Assembly (NCBI GenBank): GCA_002358555.1
Contig: DEPC01000139.1
Coordinates: forward strand, 1-32,442
Length of the DNA: 32,442 nucleotides
Source of the DNA: Hungatella sp. UBA3402
GTDB taxonomy: Bacteria > Bacillota > Clostridia > Lachnospirales > Lachnospiraceae
Reading direction: 5' to 3'
Both the position numbers and the translations under genes were made by a program. Positions 14,510-22,236 of the stretch are shown here, in pieces. The notes under the pieces are model-generated. The model had not been told where the DNA came from and did no database searches. It worked only from the letters and a program-made list of their open reading frames with translations. The first letter of the stretch is position 1, and each line of letters starts with the position of its first letter.

Positions 14510-15079
14510 TCAAAATAATTCTTCTTCCAGAGAGAATGTGACCGCAACATTGTCAGCTCCCAAAATTTCTTTTAACTCCTCCTGAGTTATGTCCTGAATT
14601 TTGCCAAGCTTTGTAAAATTCCAAGAATTGGTATCATAGTAAATAACTAGGGAATTTCCCATATACAGGATAATATCTCCAGCAGCTGTGGTAATCTGTT
14701 CGTCATTGGTGGGTAAGCTCTGTCCAATAGGTCCCACCTTTTCCATATTTCCATAGTCGCTCATATCAATTGTCAAAGGACCAGACGACAAAATCTCTTT
14801 GAAAGCATCTGCTGATGAATTGTCTGATAAAACGGCTGTCAAAATTTTGTTTCCAACTGTAATTTTCATAATACTTCCCTCCTGTTTATTCATTTCTGCC
14901 TCGCTGGATTCCAAGGTAATACCTGTTGTCAATATACGATTCTTTGATGTGGAAGCTGCTTGAATTTGAACATTAGAAGATGCTTCCCTATTTGATGATG
15001 CCATGCTCTGACTACAGCCTCCCAAGGCAAGTCCAATTATAACTGCCAATGTCACTGAAATACTCTCTTTTTTCTTCAT
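14510..15079 (-). CDS. cyclophilin-like-fold lipoprotein
   Basis: The 189-residue protein has a lipoprotein signal (GLALGGC, Cys22), a Ser-rich spacer and a cyclophilin-like domain (about residues 70-189). The domain contains ITVGNKILTAVLSDNSSADA, GPLTIDMSDYGNMEKVG and ADNVAVTFSLEE, as in the cyclophilin-like family often found with reductases. It would sit on the outer face of the membrane; prolyl isomerase activity is not implied. The start at 15079 is preferred because AAGGT sits at good spacing; 15085 is an alternative. It heads the operon with the DUF362 gene, behind a strong leftward promoter. Confidence 0.75.
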   Translation of the reverse strand: MKKKESISVTLAVIIGLALGGCSQSMASSNREASSNVQIQAASTSKNRILTTGITLESSEAEMNKQEGSIMKITVGNKILTAVLSDNSSADAFKEILSSGPLTIDMSDYGNMEKVGPIGQSLPTNDEQITTAAGDIILYMGNSLVIYYDTNSWNFTKLGKIQDITQEELKEILGADNVAVTFSLEEELF

Positions 15080-15194
15080 AATCATACCTTATCATTCTAT
15101 TTTCCCATCTAGGAAATATCTGAAAACTAGGTTCTGGTAGATGTATGCCATAACTTGTGCTAAGTAGGGCATCTATTTATTCAGCTTTCTTATC

Positions 15195-15238
15195 ATTATA
15201 AAATACCTATAATTAAATATCAAATACTCTGTTAGTAT
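15195..15238 (-). promoter_or_regulatory. promoter of the cyclophilin-like/DUF362 operon with a Crp/Fnr-type palindrome
   Basis: On the minus strand TTGATA (15223-15218), a 17-base spacer and TATAAT (15200-15195) form a good promoter. ATACT-N5-AGTAT (15224-15238) is centred about 43 bases before the predicted start, close to the position of a class II activator site. The Crp/Fnr gene is directly divergent. Confidence 0.55.
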
Positions 15239-15303
15239 ATAATATTATGCCTTAAAAGCATAAATTTGAATGTTTCAAAACTTCATCTAGGTTTATTACC
15301 ATA

Positions 15304-15332
15304 TTTCAAAGATACTCTAGGTATGCTATAAT
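15304..15332 (+). promoter_or_regulatory. promoter of the Crp/Fnr gene
   Basis: TTTCAA (15304-15309), 17 bases, then TATAAT (15327-15332) with an extended TGC before it. ATAC-N5-GTAT (15312-15324), which shares ATACTCT with the site at 15224, fills the spacer, so binding there would repress the gene. Confidence 0.5.
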
Positions 15333-15379
15333 TGACTTATCAAAATAACCAGATATGTTAAAAAGAAAGGATTGTCTTC

Positions 15380-16039
15380 ATGGATTTTTCAAGCTATTTT
15401 CCAATTTGGAACAAACTTTCTACATCTGAAAAAGAGCAACTTTCTTTATCAGCAACTTTCCGTAAAATAAAAAGCAGAACCATCATCTATCATGGTTCCG
15501 CAGACTGTCAAGGACTTTTTCTTATTCATTCTGGTCAGCTTCGAGCCTATATTCTTTCAGATACAGGCAGAGAAATTACTTTATATCGGTTGTTTGAGCA
15601 AGATATCTGCCTTTTTTCAGCCTCCTGTATCATCAACAGCATCCAATTTGAGATTACTGTTGAAGCAGAGAAGGATTCTGAGTTTTGGATGATTCCATCT
15701 AGCATCTATAAAAGAATTATGGAAAATTCTGCACCTTTGGCCAATTATACCAATGAAATCATGGCCAGCCGCTTTTCTGATGTTATGTGGCTTATGGAAC
15801 AGATTATGTGGAAAAGTATGGATAAGCGTCTTGCCTCTTTCCTCTTGGAAGAAACGAGATTGGAGCAATCAACCCTTTTGCAGATTACTCATGAAAGAAT
15901 TGCCAATCATATGGGAACTGCTAGGGAAGTCATCACTCGAATGTTACGCTATTTCCAGAATGAGAGATTAGTAAAGCTGACCCGTGGCACGATACAAGTT
16001 CTTGACTCGAAAAAGCTACAGCTAATATCCGAAGAATAG
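15380..16039 (+). CDS. Crp/Fnr-family transcription regulator
   Basis: The 219-residue protein has a cyclic-nucleotide-binding-like beta roll (about 20-115), a dimer helix (about 120-145) and a winged helix with ITHERIANHMGTAREVITRML (about 168-188). The recognition helix keeps the R-E-xxx-R residues that contact GTGA in CRP. There is no N-terminal Cys cluster, so it is not a classic FNR; the beta roll has no obvious cAMP-binding pattern. The start follows AAAGGA. Its likely targets are adjacent: its own promoter, the cyclophilin-like/DUF362 operon and the ferredoxin/NapH-like pair, which has a TGTGA-N5-TCACA site. It probably links redox conditions to these electron-transfer genes; the signal is unknown. 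Confidence 0.85.
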   Translation: MDFSSYFPIWNKLSTSEKEQLSLSATFRKIKSRTIIYHGSADCQGLFLIHSGQLRAYILSDTGREITLYRLFEQDICLFSASCIINSIQFEITVEAEKDSEFWMIPSSIYKRIMENSAPLANYTNEIMASRFSDVMWLMEQIMWKSMDKRLASFLLEETRLEQSTLLQITHERIANHMGTAREVITRMLRYFQNERLVKLTRGTIQVLDSKKLQLISEE

Positions 16040-16051
16040 TTATCTACTTTC

Positions 16052-16630
16052 CTAATTTTGCAGATGGTTTTTGGCTTTACAAATGAGCTGAGTCATAGTT
16101 CCCATAGGACAGTAAACACACCAGCTTCGAGGTTTGAACAATACCATAGTAATCAACCCCAATACGGTTGAGGTCAGCATCACACTATAAAAGCCAAAAG
16201 CAAACTGAGCCACTCCAGGATGGAATAATGTTCCATGATAGGCCCATTTCCAGGGAAGCTTAAATGTCCATAGAAGTGTTACCACCTGCCTTAAATCTTT
16301 CGCTCCGGCAAAAACCAGATATGTATTCCAAAGCATTTGGAAAAACATAATAAAGAAAAAAATTAAGAAACCATAGCGAAACCATTTGCTTCTCATCCAT
16401 TTAGGAATGTCCTTCTTTCTAGAAAGACCAAATTTGCCTCCCAGTAGACCAAACAATTGTCCTCTGCCACAATAGCGGTTACAATACCCTTTACTTCCCT
16501 TTGCTATAGAAATCATCAATGGTATAAAGAAACAAAGTAACCCCAGCCATGCAAATAAGATATTCACAAATCCTAATATCAAATAGGTTAATGACACAAT
16601 CCAAAGGTAATCATACCAATGTTTTTTCAT
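16052..16630 (-). CDS. NapH/YccM-like membrane Fe-S protein
   Basis: The 192-residue protein has about four membrane helices and two partial Cys motifs, GYCNRYCGRGQL (about residues 46-57) and the late CVYCPMGTMTQLIC (about 171-184), as in the short NapH/NosR/YccM-like family that carries electrons across or along the membrane. The start at 16630 overlaps the ferredoxin stop by 4 bases (ATGA) and follows GGAGGTGAC. The longer upstream frame is only the shadow of the ferredoxin gene. It probably passes electrons with the ferredoxin to an exported redox partner, possibly the flavoprotein now decayed at 21222. The partner is inference. Confidence 0.75.
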   Translation of the reverse strand: MKKHWYDYLWIVSLTYLILGFVNILFAWLGLLCFFIPLMISIAKGSKGYCNRYCGRGQLFGLLGGKFGLSRKKDIPKWMRSKWFRYGFLIFFFIMFFQMLWNTYLVFAGAKDLRQVVTLLWTFKLPWKWAYHGTLFHPGVAQFAFGFYSVMLTSTVLGLITMVLFKPRSWCVYCPMGTMTQLICKAKNHLQN

Positions 16631-16839
16631 ACTGTCACCTCCTGGATTGTGATTACTGTGGCTGGACATTCCTTTGCGCATTTTCCACATCCAACACACC
16701 GTTGAATATCTACCTGTGCCATGATACCTTTTATAATTTGAATCGCCGAAAAAGGACATACCTTTACACAGCATCCGCATGCAACACAATCTGCCTCAGC
16801 CACGGATGCTCTGCGTTTTTTCTTTTTTACTTCACTCAT
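16627..16839 (-). CDS. 2x[4Fe-4S] ferredoxin
   Basis: The 70-residue protein has a basic start and two complete 4Fe-4S motifs, CVACGCCVKVCP (about residues 18-29) and CVGCGKCAKECP (about 48-59). It is a small soluble electron carrier. GGAGGCATT lies before the ATG. It is translationally coupled to the membrane Fe-S protein downstream and preceded by a Crp-like site, so the pair is likely induced together. Confidence 0.88.
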   Translation of the reverse strand: MSEVKKKKRRASVAEADCVACGCCVKVCPFSAIQIIKGIMAQVDIQRCVGCGKCAKECPATVITIQEVTV

Positions 16840-16867
16840 GATAATGCCTCCAATATAGATTGAAGTA

Positions 16868-16909
16868 ATCTTATCAAAAATTTACTTTTATTTCTGTGAC
16901 ATTATCACA
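16868..16909 (-). promoter_or_regulatory. Crp-like site and -10 box for the ferredoxin operon
   Basis: The palindrome TGTGACATTATCACA (16895-16909, TGTGA-N5-TCACA) is centred about 41 bases before the start point predicted from the -10 box TAAGAT (minus strand, 16873-16868). There is no good -35 box. This is the class II activator layout, and a Crp/Fnr gene with a CRP-type recognition helix is next to it. Confidence 0.6.
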
Positions 16910-16970
16910 TTATAGTTTCCTCGTATTGTTTGGCACAATTTTTCCTATGCGCTTTCAGTTTTTTCATTGC

Positions 16971-17465
16971 CTAGTCATAATGACTTGCTGTAACGCTGAC
17001 AAAATAAGAACCCAGGGTACTTCCTCCTACCCATTTATAAACAGCTTTAGAAAATAATTCCTCATTTGAAAAAGTTTCCGCCAGTTTTATTACTTCGTCA
17101 TGAGATTTCCAAAACATACTCTTTGCGTCCTCTAATAATGTAGACTGGTGTTTGTTCCAAAATTCCACATTCATATCTCCATAGGTTTTCCAATTATAAG
17201 GCTCTGGAAGAAACGGCTTATGATTACCATTCTGGTTGGAAGATACCCAGTTTAACAAAAGCTGATGCCATTCATAGAGATGGATGAAAATATTACGAAG
17301 ATTTTTATCCCTTTTCCAATGGGCCCCTTTCTTTTTTTCATCATGCGAAAAATCAAAAGAAGTTGATAATTCTTTTTCTGTTAATCCTGAAACAAGTATG
17401 TTTAACTTTTCATAATTAGCGGCTGCAGCTGTTAATAAATCCGTTTTTGTTGTTGGTCTGCCCAT
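16971..17465 (-). CDS. ClbS/DfsB-family four-helix protein, ended early by a nonsense codon
   Basis: The protein starts MGRPTTKTDLLTAAAANYEKL and continues with WHQLLLNWV (about 69-77), NWKTYGDMNVEFW (about 93-105) and KWVGGSTLGSYFVSVTASHYD, as in the ClbS/DfsB family (DinB-like fold; the founding member protects against colibactin). The family usually continues after SHYD with Trp. Here a TAG stands at that codon and the frame then reads on as AMKKLKAHRK to a TGA at 16905, so about a dozen family residues are lost to one G-to-A change. The product (164 residues) may still fold. The start at 17465 fits the family start and AAAGG spacing. The promoter carries the WYL-type operator, and the regulator gene lies upstream. 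Confidence 0.78.
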   Translation of the reverse strand: MGRPTTKTDLLTAAAANYEKLNILVSGLTEKELSTSFDFSHDEKKKGAHWKRDKNLRNIFIHLYEWHQLLLNWVSSNQNGNHKPFLPEPYNWKTYGDMNVEFWNKHQSTLLEDAKSMFWKSHDEVIKLAETFSNEELFSKAVYKWVGGSTLGSYFVSVTASHYD

Positions 17466-17506
17466 ATTCATTTTCCTTTCTCAAATAGAATTTATAGGTA
17501 AATGAT

Positions 17507-17535
17507 ATTACATATATACTGACACCATATGTCAA
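17507..17535 (-). promoter_or_regulatory. promoter and operator of the ClbS-like gene
   Basis: On the minus strand TTGACA (17535-17530), 17 bases and TGTAAT (17512-17507) form a good promoter. The palindrome TGACA-N5-TGTCA (17520-17534) overlaps the -35 box and spacer, so a bound repressor would block it. A related site lies before the WYL regulator gene. Confidence 0.65.
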
Positions 17536-17578
17536 GATTTATACCCTCAGGGCATCCCATTATGGCCCTTTGACCATT

Positions 17579-18475
17579 TTATAAGGTATATTTCTCATAG
17601 ATTTTCTTTGCCTGTTCTGCAACAATGTCTTTGAGATATGCAGGCTCTATAATATCTACTTGTGTTCCGAATGACAATAAATACCCTATTAGCCATTCAT
17701 CTTCTGGGATTTCAACAGATACGATTAAATCTCCATTTTCTTTTTTACTTACCCTCGTTTTGTCAAATTCATCGTAAACACGATATGACATATTTTTCGG
17801 GAAATGTAGTACGATTGTATGGTAGGATTGCCCCAATGTTTCGTCCAATTCTGGAAAGGAATGCTTGCAAAAACTTTCCTTGAGAATTTCTAAATCTATA
17901 ATACGAGTCAGCTTAAAAATACGATAATCCTGTTTTTTTGTACAATATGCTTTTAAATACCACGACATAGACTTATATGACATTTTTAGCGGTTGGACAA
18001 TTCTTTCGTTAATTACTCCGTAGGAATTGGCATAAGTTATTTTTACGCATTTTTGATGAATTACTGCTGATTTTAGCAATTCAAATTTCTCATTGTCAGT
18101 TCCCTTGTTGCCCCATCTGGAAAAATCCACTTCAAGCCAGTTTTCCGAACTAATATTAAATATTGCAGAAAGTTTTTGCAATGTTTGATGGTTGCCAATA
18201 TTGTTCGCAAAATTGATACTTTGTAAGGCTGCTAAAATTTCCTGCTTTTCTTCTTCTGACAGCACCACCTTATCTAAAACAAAATCATTCATTAGATGAA
18301 TGCCGCCGTTTCGCCCTGCTTCTGTATAAATAGGAATACCCGCACCACTTAGAGCATCAATATCCCTGTAAATCGTCCTTACAGATACTTCAAATTTTTC
18401 TGCTAATTCTGGAGCAGTAGCCTGTCCTTTATCAAGTAAATGATACACAATTTTAAATAACCTGCTTTCCTGCAT
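17579..18475 (-). CDS. YafY-type HTH-WYL transcription regulator
   Basis: The 298-residue protein has an N-terminal winged HTH (about 5-60; ATAPELAEKFEVSVRTIYRD) and a WYL domain (about 135-215) with SMSWYLKAYC and YRIFKLTRI, then the C-terminal extension. WYL domains bind nucleic acids or small ligands and often control stress or DNA-damage genes. The start follows AAAGGAGG. A TGACATTATATGACA site lies in its own promoter, and a close relative in that of the ClbS-like gene next to it, which suggests it controls both. Confidence 0.88.
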   Translation of the reverse strand: MQESRLFKIVYHLLDKGQATAPELAEKFEVSVRTIYRDIDALSGAGIPIYTEAGRNGGIHLMNDFVLDKVVLSEEEKQEILAALQSINFANNIGNHQTLQKLSAIFNISSENWLEVDFSRWGNKGTDNEKFELLKSAVIHQKCVKITYANSYGVINERIVQPLKMSYKSMSWYLKAYCTKKQDYRIFKLTRIIDLEILKESFCKHSFPELDETLGQSYHTIVLHFPKNMSYRVYDEFDKTRVSKKENGDLIVSVEIPEDEWLIGYLLSFGTQVDIIEPAYLKDIVAEQAKKIYEKYTL

Positions 18476-18515
18476 TGCCAGTTCCTCCTTTGATAATAGA
18501 ATACCATCAAAATCC

Positions 18516-18530
18516 TGACATTATATGACA
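18516..18530 (-). promoter_or_regulatory. operator and -10 box before the WYL regulator
   Basis: TGACATTATATGACA matches the operator at 17520-17534 at 12 of 15 positions. On the minus strand it contains TATAAT (18525-18520), so binding would cover the -10 box and give autorepression. Confidence 0.5.
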
Positions 18531-18590
18531 ATATTTATGATAATCACGTTTCTATTCTGTACCGCCTATATCTTTGACGCTTTTCAAAAC

Positions 18591-18620
18591 TAAAAAGAGA
18601 GCAAGGTATTAAATCCTTGC
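18591..18620 (-). terminator. rho-independent terminator of the cysteine hydrolase gene
   Basis: On the minus strand GCAAGG and CCTTGC enclose an 8-base loop (18601-18620) and are followed by TCTCTTTTTA. It ends the leftward transcript that contains the gene at 18752. The gap 18621-18751 holds nothing else I can name. Confidence 0.65.
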
Positions 18621-18751
18621 CCTCCGATTTTAACGCTTTATGCATTGTCCAAATAAACCTATCAAATATTGATTTCATAGGCAAAAACGTCTTTTCTGTA
18701 TGATTTGGTTTCTGTGGGGTATCCAGTGTTACTTCTGTCTACAAATTTTAT

Positions 18752-19321
18752 TTACCATACTTTCTCCACATCAGCCGTTGTAACCAGTGCATCTCTCTGC
18801 AAATACTGAATTGCTTTTAATGCATAAGCATGTGCTTCTTCACTGGAACCAGCCACAGCATCAGCTACTACTTTTATATGATAGTCATGCTGATGTGCAT
18901 CAACTGCTGTATAATGAATACATACATCAGTAAGACCTCCTATCATATAGAGGGTATCAACATGAAGCCCCTTTAACAAAATCTCCAAATCTGTTCCAAA
19001 GAATGCACTATATCTTCTTTTGGTGATAAGATATTCTCCTTCTATTGGGTAGGTAAGCTCTGCATAATCGGTATAGGGAGAATCCTCCATACAATGAATT
19101 CCTTCCGAGCCGTCCAATTCCCGTCCAAAATCTACCATATCCTTCCTATGAACCTCTTTAATCTGGATAATAGGCAATTTTTTCGCTCGAAATACATCTA
19201 ATACTCTCCTGGCATTCCGAATACATTCCCATGCCGGATTATCAAAATCATTCTCCATCCCTTTAAAATCTTCCTGCTGAATATCAATTACAAGCAGCGC
19301 ACAATTCTTTTTAATCTTCAT
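18752..19321 (-). CDS. isochorismatase-family cysteine hydrolase
   Basis: The 189-residue protein has the family triad: Asp13 in LLVIDIQQEDF, a Lys in ITKRRYSAFFGTDLE (about residue 103) and the nucleophilic Cys in GGLTDVCIHYTA (about residue 136). The fold is the Rossmann-like isochorismatase type, and the length is normal. Members hydrolyse amides such as nicotinamide or N-carbamoyl compounds; the substrate cannot be told. The start at 19321 follows GGAGAGG; the longer start lies inside that ribosome site. A terminator follows. It appears to be a single-gene unit. Confidence 0.85.
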   Translation of the reverse strand: MKIKKNCALLVIDIQQEDFKGMENDFDNPAWECIRNARRVLDVFRAKKLPIIQIKEVHRKDMVDFGRELDGSEGIHCMEDSPYTDYAELTYPIEGEYLITKRRYSAFFGTDLEILLKGLHVDTLYMIGGLTDVCIHYTAVDAHQHDYHIKVVADAVAGSSEEAHAYALKAIQYLQRDALVTTADVEKVW

Positions 19322-19507
19322 ATCTAGCCTCTCCATTATCTATTTTCATATTTTGATAATTTGAAACTATTGTCAATCCCTATCAAAAGTTACGCCTAAA
19401 TTTTCCTTCATATCATACCCCCTACTTATCTATTATTACCCATTAGTACTACAGCAAACAAATAAAATGTATGGTTTGTACCATTCCTATCTTCATAACA
19501 AATATCA

Positions 19508-20089
19508 TCAATCAATTTTGGTTATAGCATACCTGCCGCAGCTTTCTACCGCATTTTTCAGCACACGGTCATCTACATCCTTATCCAAAAATACCTCCGT
19601 AAATTTCTCGCAAAATACAACATCAGTCACATTCTTAATTGCTGTCAAAGCAGTCTTAATCTTACTCCGGCATTTATCACAGCCAATCCCATCAATGTAC
19701 AATACCTTGTAATCCATTCTCTCAATTTTGAAAATAACAGGTCTTGTGCCATCAGAGCAGCAGGTAATCATAATCCTTTCATCATTCATCCAGCCTTTCA
19801 TAATAGAGCCGCCTTGCAGTCCTGTATAAATATATCTGGAAATGGCATCCCATGCTTCAGAACAATGAGGCAAATCCGAACCTCCTGCCACATTAGCTCT
19901 GTTAGCTGTTGTCTGAGTATTAAGCCCCATATGCCAGAAATCATCTGCATCTCCATAACGCTCAAAAATAAATTCATCCCCAATATGATAACAAGGACAA
20001 ACTCCTGAATTGGGGTCTGAGCAGTATTGTGCCTGCAATTCAGGATATAATTTCTTATCAATTACTGTCAATTTTACTTTATGCTGCAT
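19508..20089 (-). CDS. TIGR04076-type domain fused to a heavy-metal-associated (HMA) domain
   Basis: The 193-residue protein has an N-terminal TIGR04076-like part (about 1-125; VKLTVIDKKLYPEL, CSEAWDAISRYIYTGLQGG, MKGWMNDERIMITCCSDGTRPVIF) and then an HMA ferredoxin-like fold (about 128-193) with GIGCDKCRSKIKTAL (C137, C140), as in copper chaperones. TIGR04076 proteins are of unknown role. The fusion suggests metal binding or thiol chemistry in the cytoplasm. The start at 20089 follows GGAGGACC. It runs in the same direction as a decayed PIN-like gene 14 bases upstream. Confidence 0.75.
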   Translation of the reverse strand: MQHKVKLTVIDKKLYPELQAQYCSDPNSGVCPCYHIGDEFIFERYGDADDFWHMGLNTQTTANRANVAGGSDLPHCSEAWDAISRYIYTGLQGGSIMKGWMNDERIMITCCSDGTRPVIFKIERMDYKVLYIDGIGCDKCRSKIKTALTAIKNVTDVVFCEKFTEVFLDKDVDDRVLKNAVESCGRYAITKID

Positions 20090-20103
20090 ATGGTCCTCCT
20101 TCA

Positions 20104-20515
20104 TTATGTCCTATCGGAATATTCTTCATATCTATTGCCCAAAAAAGCTTCTTCCAAAATTCCCCGTATTTTTATTCGCTCCTGATATTTGGCAAATTCT
20201 ATTTCCAGTTTCACTGGTTTTAACTGTTCTCTGATTGCTTCTGTTCTAGTACGATTCTCATTAGCCGATAAAATACACTTCTCTTGAAGGTTTTTCCTTG
20301 TTTCTCCAGTAATCCCGAACTGCCCCAAACCCTTGGTCTTTACTGACGATTGCCACTTTTCCTGAATATCCACCTCCAAAAATTGCCCCAATCTTGGTAG
20401 CTATGTAAAAATCCAAAGCATTTTTCCCTGCTTTTTTCAATTTGCATATATCCAAATAACAGGAAGATTCCATAAGCTGATATAAACTTCTCTGCCGAAT
20501 CTGCTCACACGACAC
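20104..20515 (-). pseudogene. decayed PIN/NYN-like nuclease gene
   Basis: The first frame (20515-20261, from a GTG) reads CYLDICKLKKAGKNALDFYI, then GEIFG-like GAIFGGGYSGKVAIVSKDQG and FGAVRDYWR, the core of a clostridial PIN-like domain family. The expected C-terminal part (LSANENRTRTEAIREQLKPV, then FAKYQERIKIRGILEEAFLG) is in another frame (20104-20391), so a frameshift separates them. The N-terminal third with the first catalytic Asp is absent, and an in-frame stop lies just upstream of the GTG. No functional nuclease is expected. Confidence 0.65.
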
Positions 20516-21221
20516 ATTGTACTATGTTTTGGGCAGCTTCGTTTTAAGTTTAACTATTCTCTCTGCCAATCAACATCCCAATATTCATCAATTATTCTTT
20601 TATTACTGTTGCAAAATTTATACTTATTGTAGAATATTCTGGTCTTTATAATATTATAATTGAAATCTTTTGGAAATACAACCTATGATTCCATTTTCTC
20701 TTTTTGCTAACCATATGTTACTGCTAGCATATTAGGTAGAATCGTATATGGATTATTATCAGTATTTGTAATAAAATAAAATAGTAGATATGAAGATAAG
20801 ACATGATAAGTGACAACAAAAAATATTGTTGCTGAGAATAAAATCGCCTATGAGGCAGTATATAAACGACTACTTTATGTATGGATTGCAGAGAGGTATA
20901 ATTGACAGTTTAGTCTTACTATTAATATAACTTGTTGTGCTGGTAGTCGGCAGTTTTAAAGATACATAGTTGCGAATCAGAGTTTGCCTATTTTTTTAGA
21001 AAGAATCTTTTCGCAATGTCTGGCAGAATTTTCGTAATATATGCAATATATGATTCCTTTATATAATTACTTGATAGGATTATTTTTCTTTTCCTGTGAC
21101 AACCAATTGGATTTGATAACCATACTTCCACATGGTTATGATAGATAGGTCTTCCTCATTATATTTATTGTACTGAGCCAACGATTATAACAACTATCGA
21201 AACCTAGAATGATTGGTAGTT
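20516..21221. other. AT-rich non-coding stretch
   Basis: No credible gene is seen on either strand in this roughly 700-base stretch. It holds the left end of an inverted-repeat element (20938-20958), a CAACAAAAAATATTGTTG hairpin near 20815-20832, and an AACCAT/ATGGTT hairpin near 21119-21141. It is likely debris of genes lost around it. Confidence 0.5.
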
Positions 21222-21250
21222 CTATTTCGTAGAACTGCCGACTATCAGCA
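20938..21250. repeat. 313-base segment bounded by 21-base inverted repeats (MITE-like)
   Basis: TGCTGGTAGTCGGCAGTTTT at 20938 is mirrored at 21250-21230 on the other strand by TGCTGATAGTCGGCAGTTCT (19 of 21 bases with the final A). The right end falls exactly where the flavoprotein frame leaves its family pattern, so the segment appears to be an insertion without its own gene. Clear target-site copies were not found. A further hairpin (21216-21240) lies at the right end. Confidence 0.5.
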
Positions 21251-21984
21251 GCAAACCAGATACCCCATCTATATCTGTACTTTGCGCCTCCAAAATGGAA
21301 GCAATCACTACAGGAATTGCCTTATCTCCCAATCCGTTAGTTTCATTTTCTGATACCACATCAATAGCTATAATTTTTCCATTTTCAATCTTCACCTTCA
21401 AAACAATTTCGTCCATGCCTGTGGCTGATGCCAAATACTCATTTTCTCCTAGTTCTACTTCCTGTGCTTGTGCTGCCTTTAGAGAAATCCCAGCCTTTTC
21501 AAGAGCTTCTTCAACTGCTACAATAACTGCATTGGAGGTCAGAGTAGCTCCAAATATGGTATCAACATCTGTACTTTGGGCTTGCAAAATCCGTTCTATT
21601 ATTTTATCGATAGCAATATCTCCAAGCGCTTTTGTCTCTGTCTTGGATATCATATTGATGGCAGTAATCGTTCCATTTTCTATGGTTACTTTCAAAGACA
21701 GAGGGGCTATGCCAATGGCGCTTCCTTCATATTCATTTTCGCCAAGCTCCACATTAACTTCTGTTTCTTCTGCCTTGTATGGATTGGGCTGCTCTGCTTT
21801 TGTAAACTCCAGTATAGGAAGAGGATTTTTGGGAGAAGCAGCATTTTTGCCGGCAGTTTGTCCAGTCAGAACACATTCTGCCAGATTTCCGGCTCCTTGA
21901 TATAAACTGCCATAGAAAGAGCCAAGTTCTCCTGCAGAGTATAGATGCTGTTAATACTGCAGATATCCACTTTTTCAATCTCAT
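21222..21984 (-). pseudogene. exported FAD/FMN flavoprotein reduced by internal deletion, frameshift and 3' insertion
   Basis: The 5' end (ATG 21984, after GAGGAGAAG) encodes a signal peptide start, MRLKKWISAVLTASI. Directly after it comes, in another frame, the very end of a fumarate-reductase-type FAD domain (SAGELGSFYGSLYQGAGNL, then AECVLTGQTAGKNAA), so nearly the whole FAD domain is gone. Two FMN-binding repeats follow (ELGENEYEGSA... and ELGENEYLASA...). The first keeps the FGATLTS flavin-attachment motif; the second breaks off at DGVSG, where an inverted-repeat segment begins. The intact protein would be an exported reductase using an outside electron acceptor. A 176-residue remnant from a GTG at 21752 could be translated, but is unlikely to be useful. 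Confidence 0.72.
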
Positions 21985-22151
21985 TGTTCTTCTCCTCTTC
22001 TCAGCAGGATTTTAGCGTATTTTTTTCTGAAAAAATTCGTTTTTGATATTGCCATTTTGTCAGCCAATCCCCTGCCATATGGTAATTAAATCAATAAAAT
22101 TAATTTATCATCCATTCATATAAGTGTATAATACTAATATTTTAAGTTTTT

Positions 22152-22204
22152 GATAGGTTTTTCCTATCATAATATTGACATCTTTCTATTTCTTAGGGTA
22201 CAAT
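22152..22204 (+). promoter_or_regulatory. LysR-type promoter and box
   Basis: GATAGGTTTTTCCTATC (22152-22168) is a perfect dyad of the T-N11-A type. It is followed by TTGACA (22175-22180), an 18-base spacer and TACAAT (22199-22204). This fits an autoregulated LysR gene divergent from its target, the decayed flavoprotein gene. The remaining gap 21985-22151 shows nothing else. Confidence 0.55.
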
Positions 22205-22236
22205 TTACTATGAAAAAAAGTTATATGGGAGTTTAA

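Noticed and set aside
16631..16789. 53-residue N-terminal extension of the NapH-like protein
   Set aside because: It is the ferredoxin gene read in another frame; the ATGA overlap and GGAGG mark the true start.
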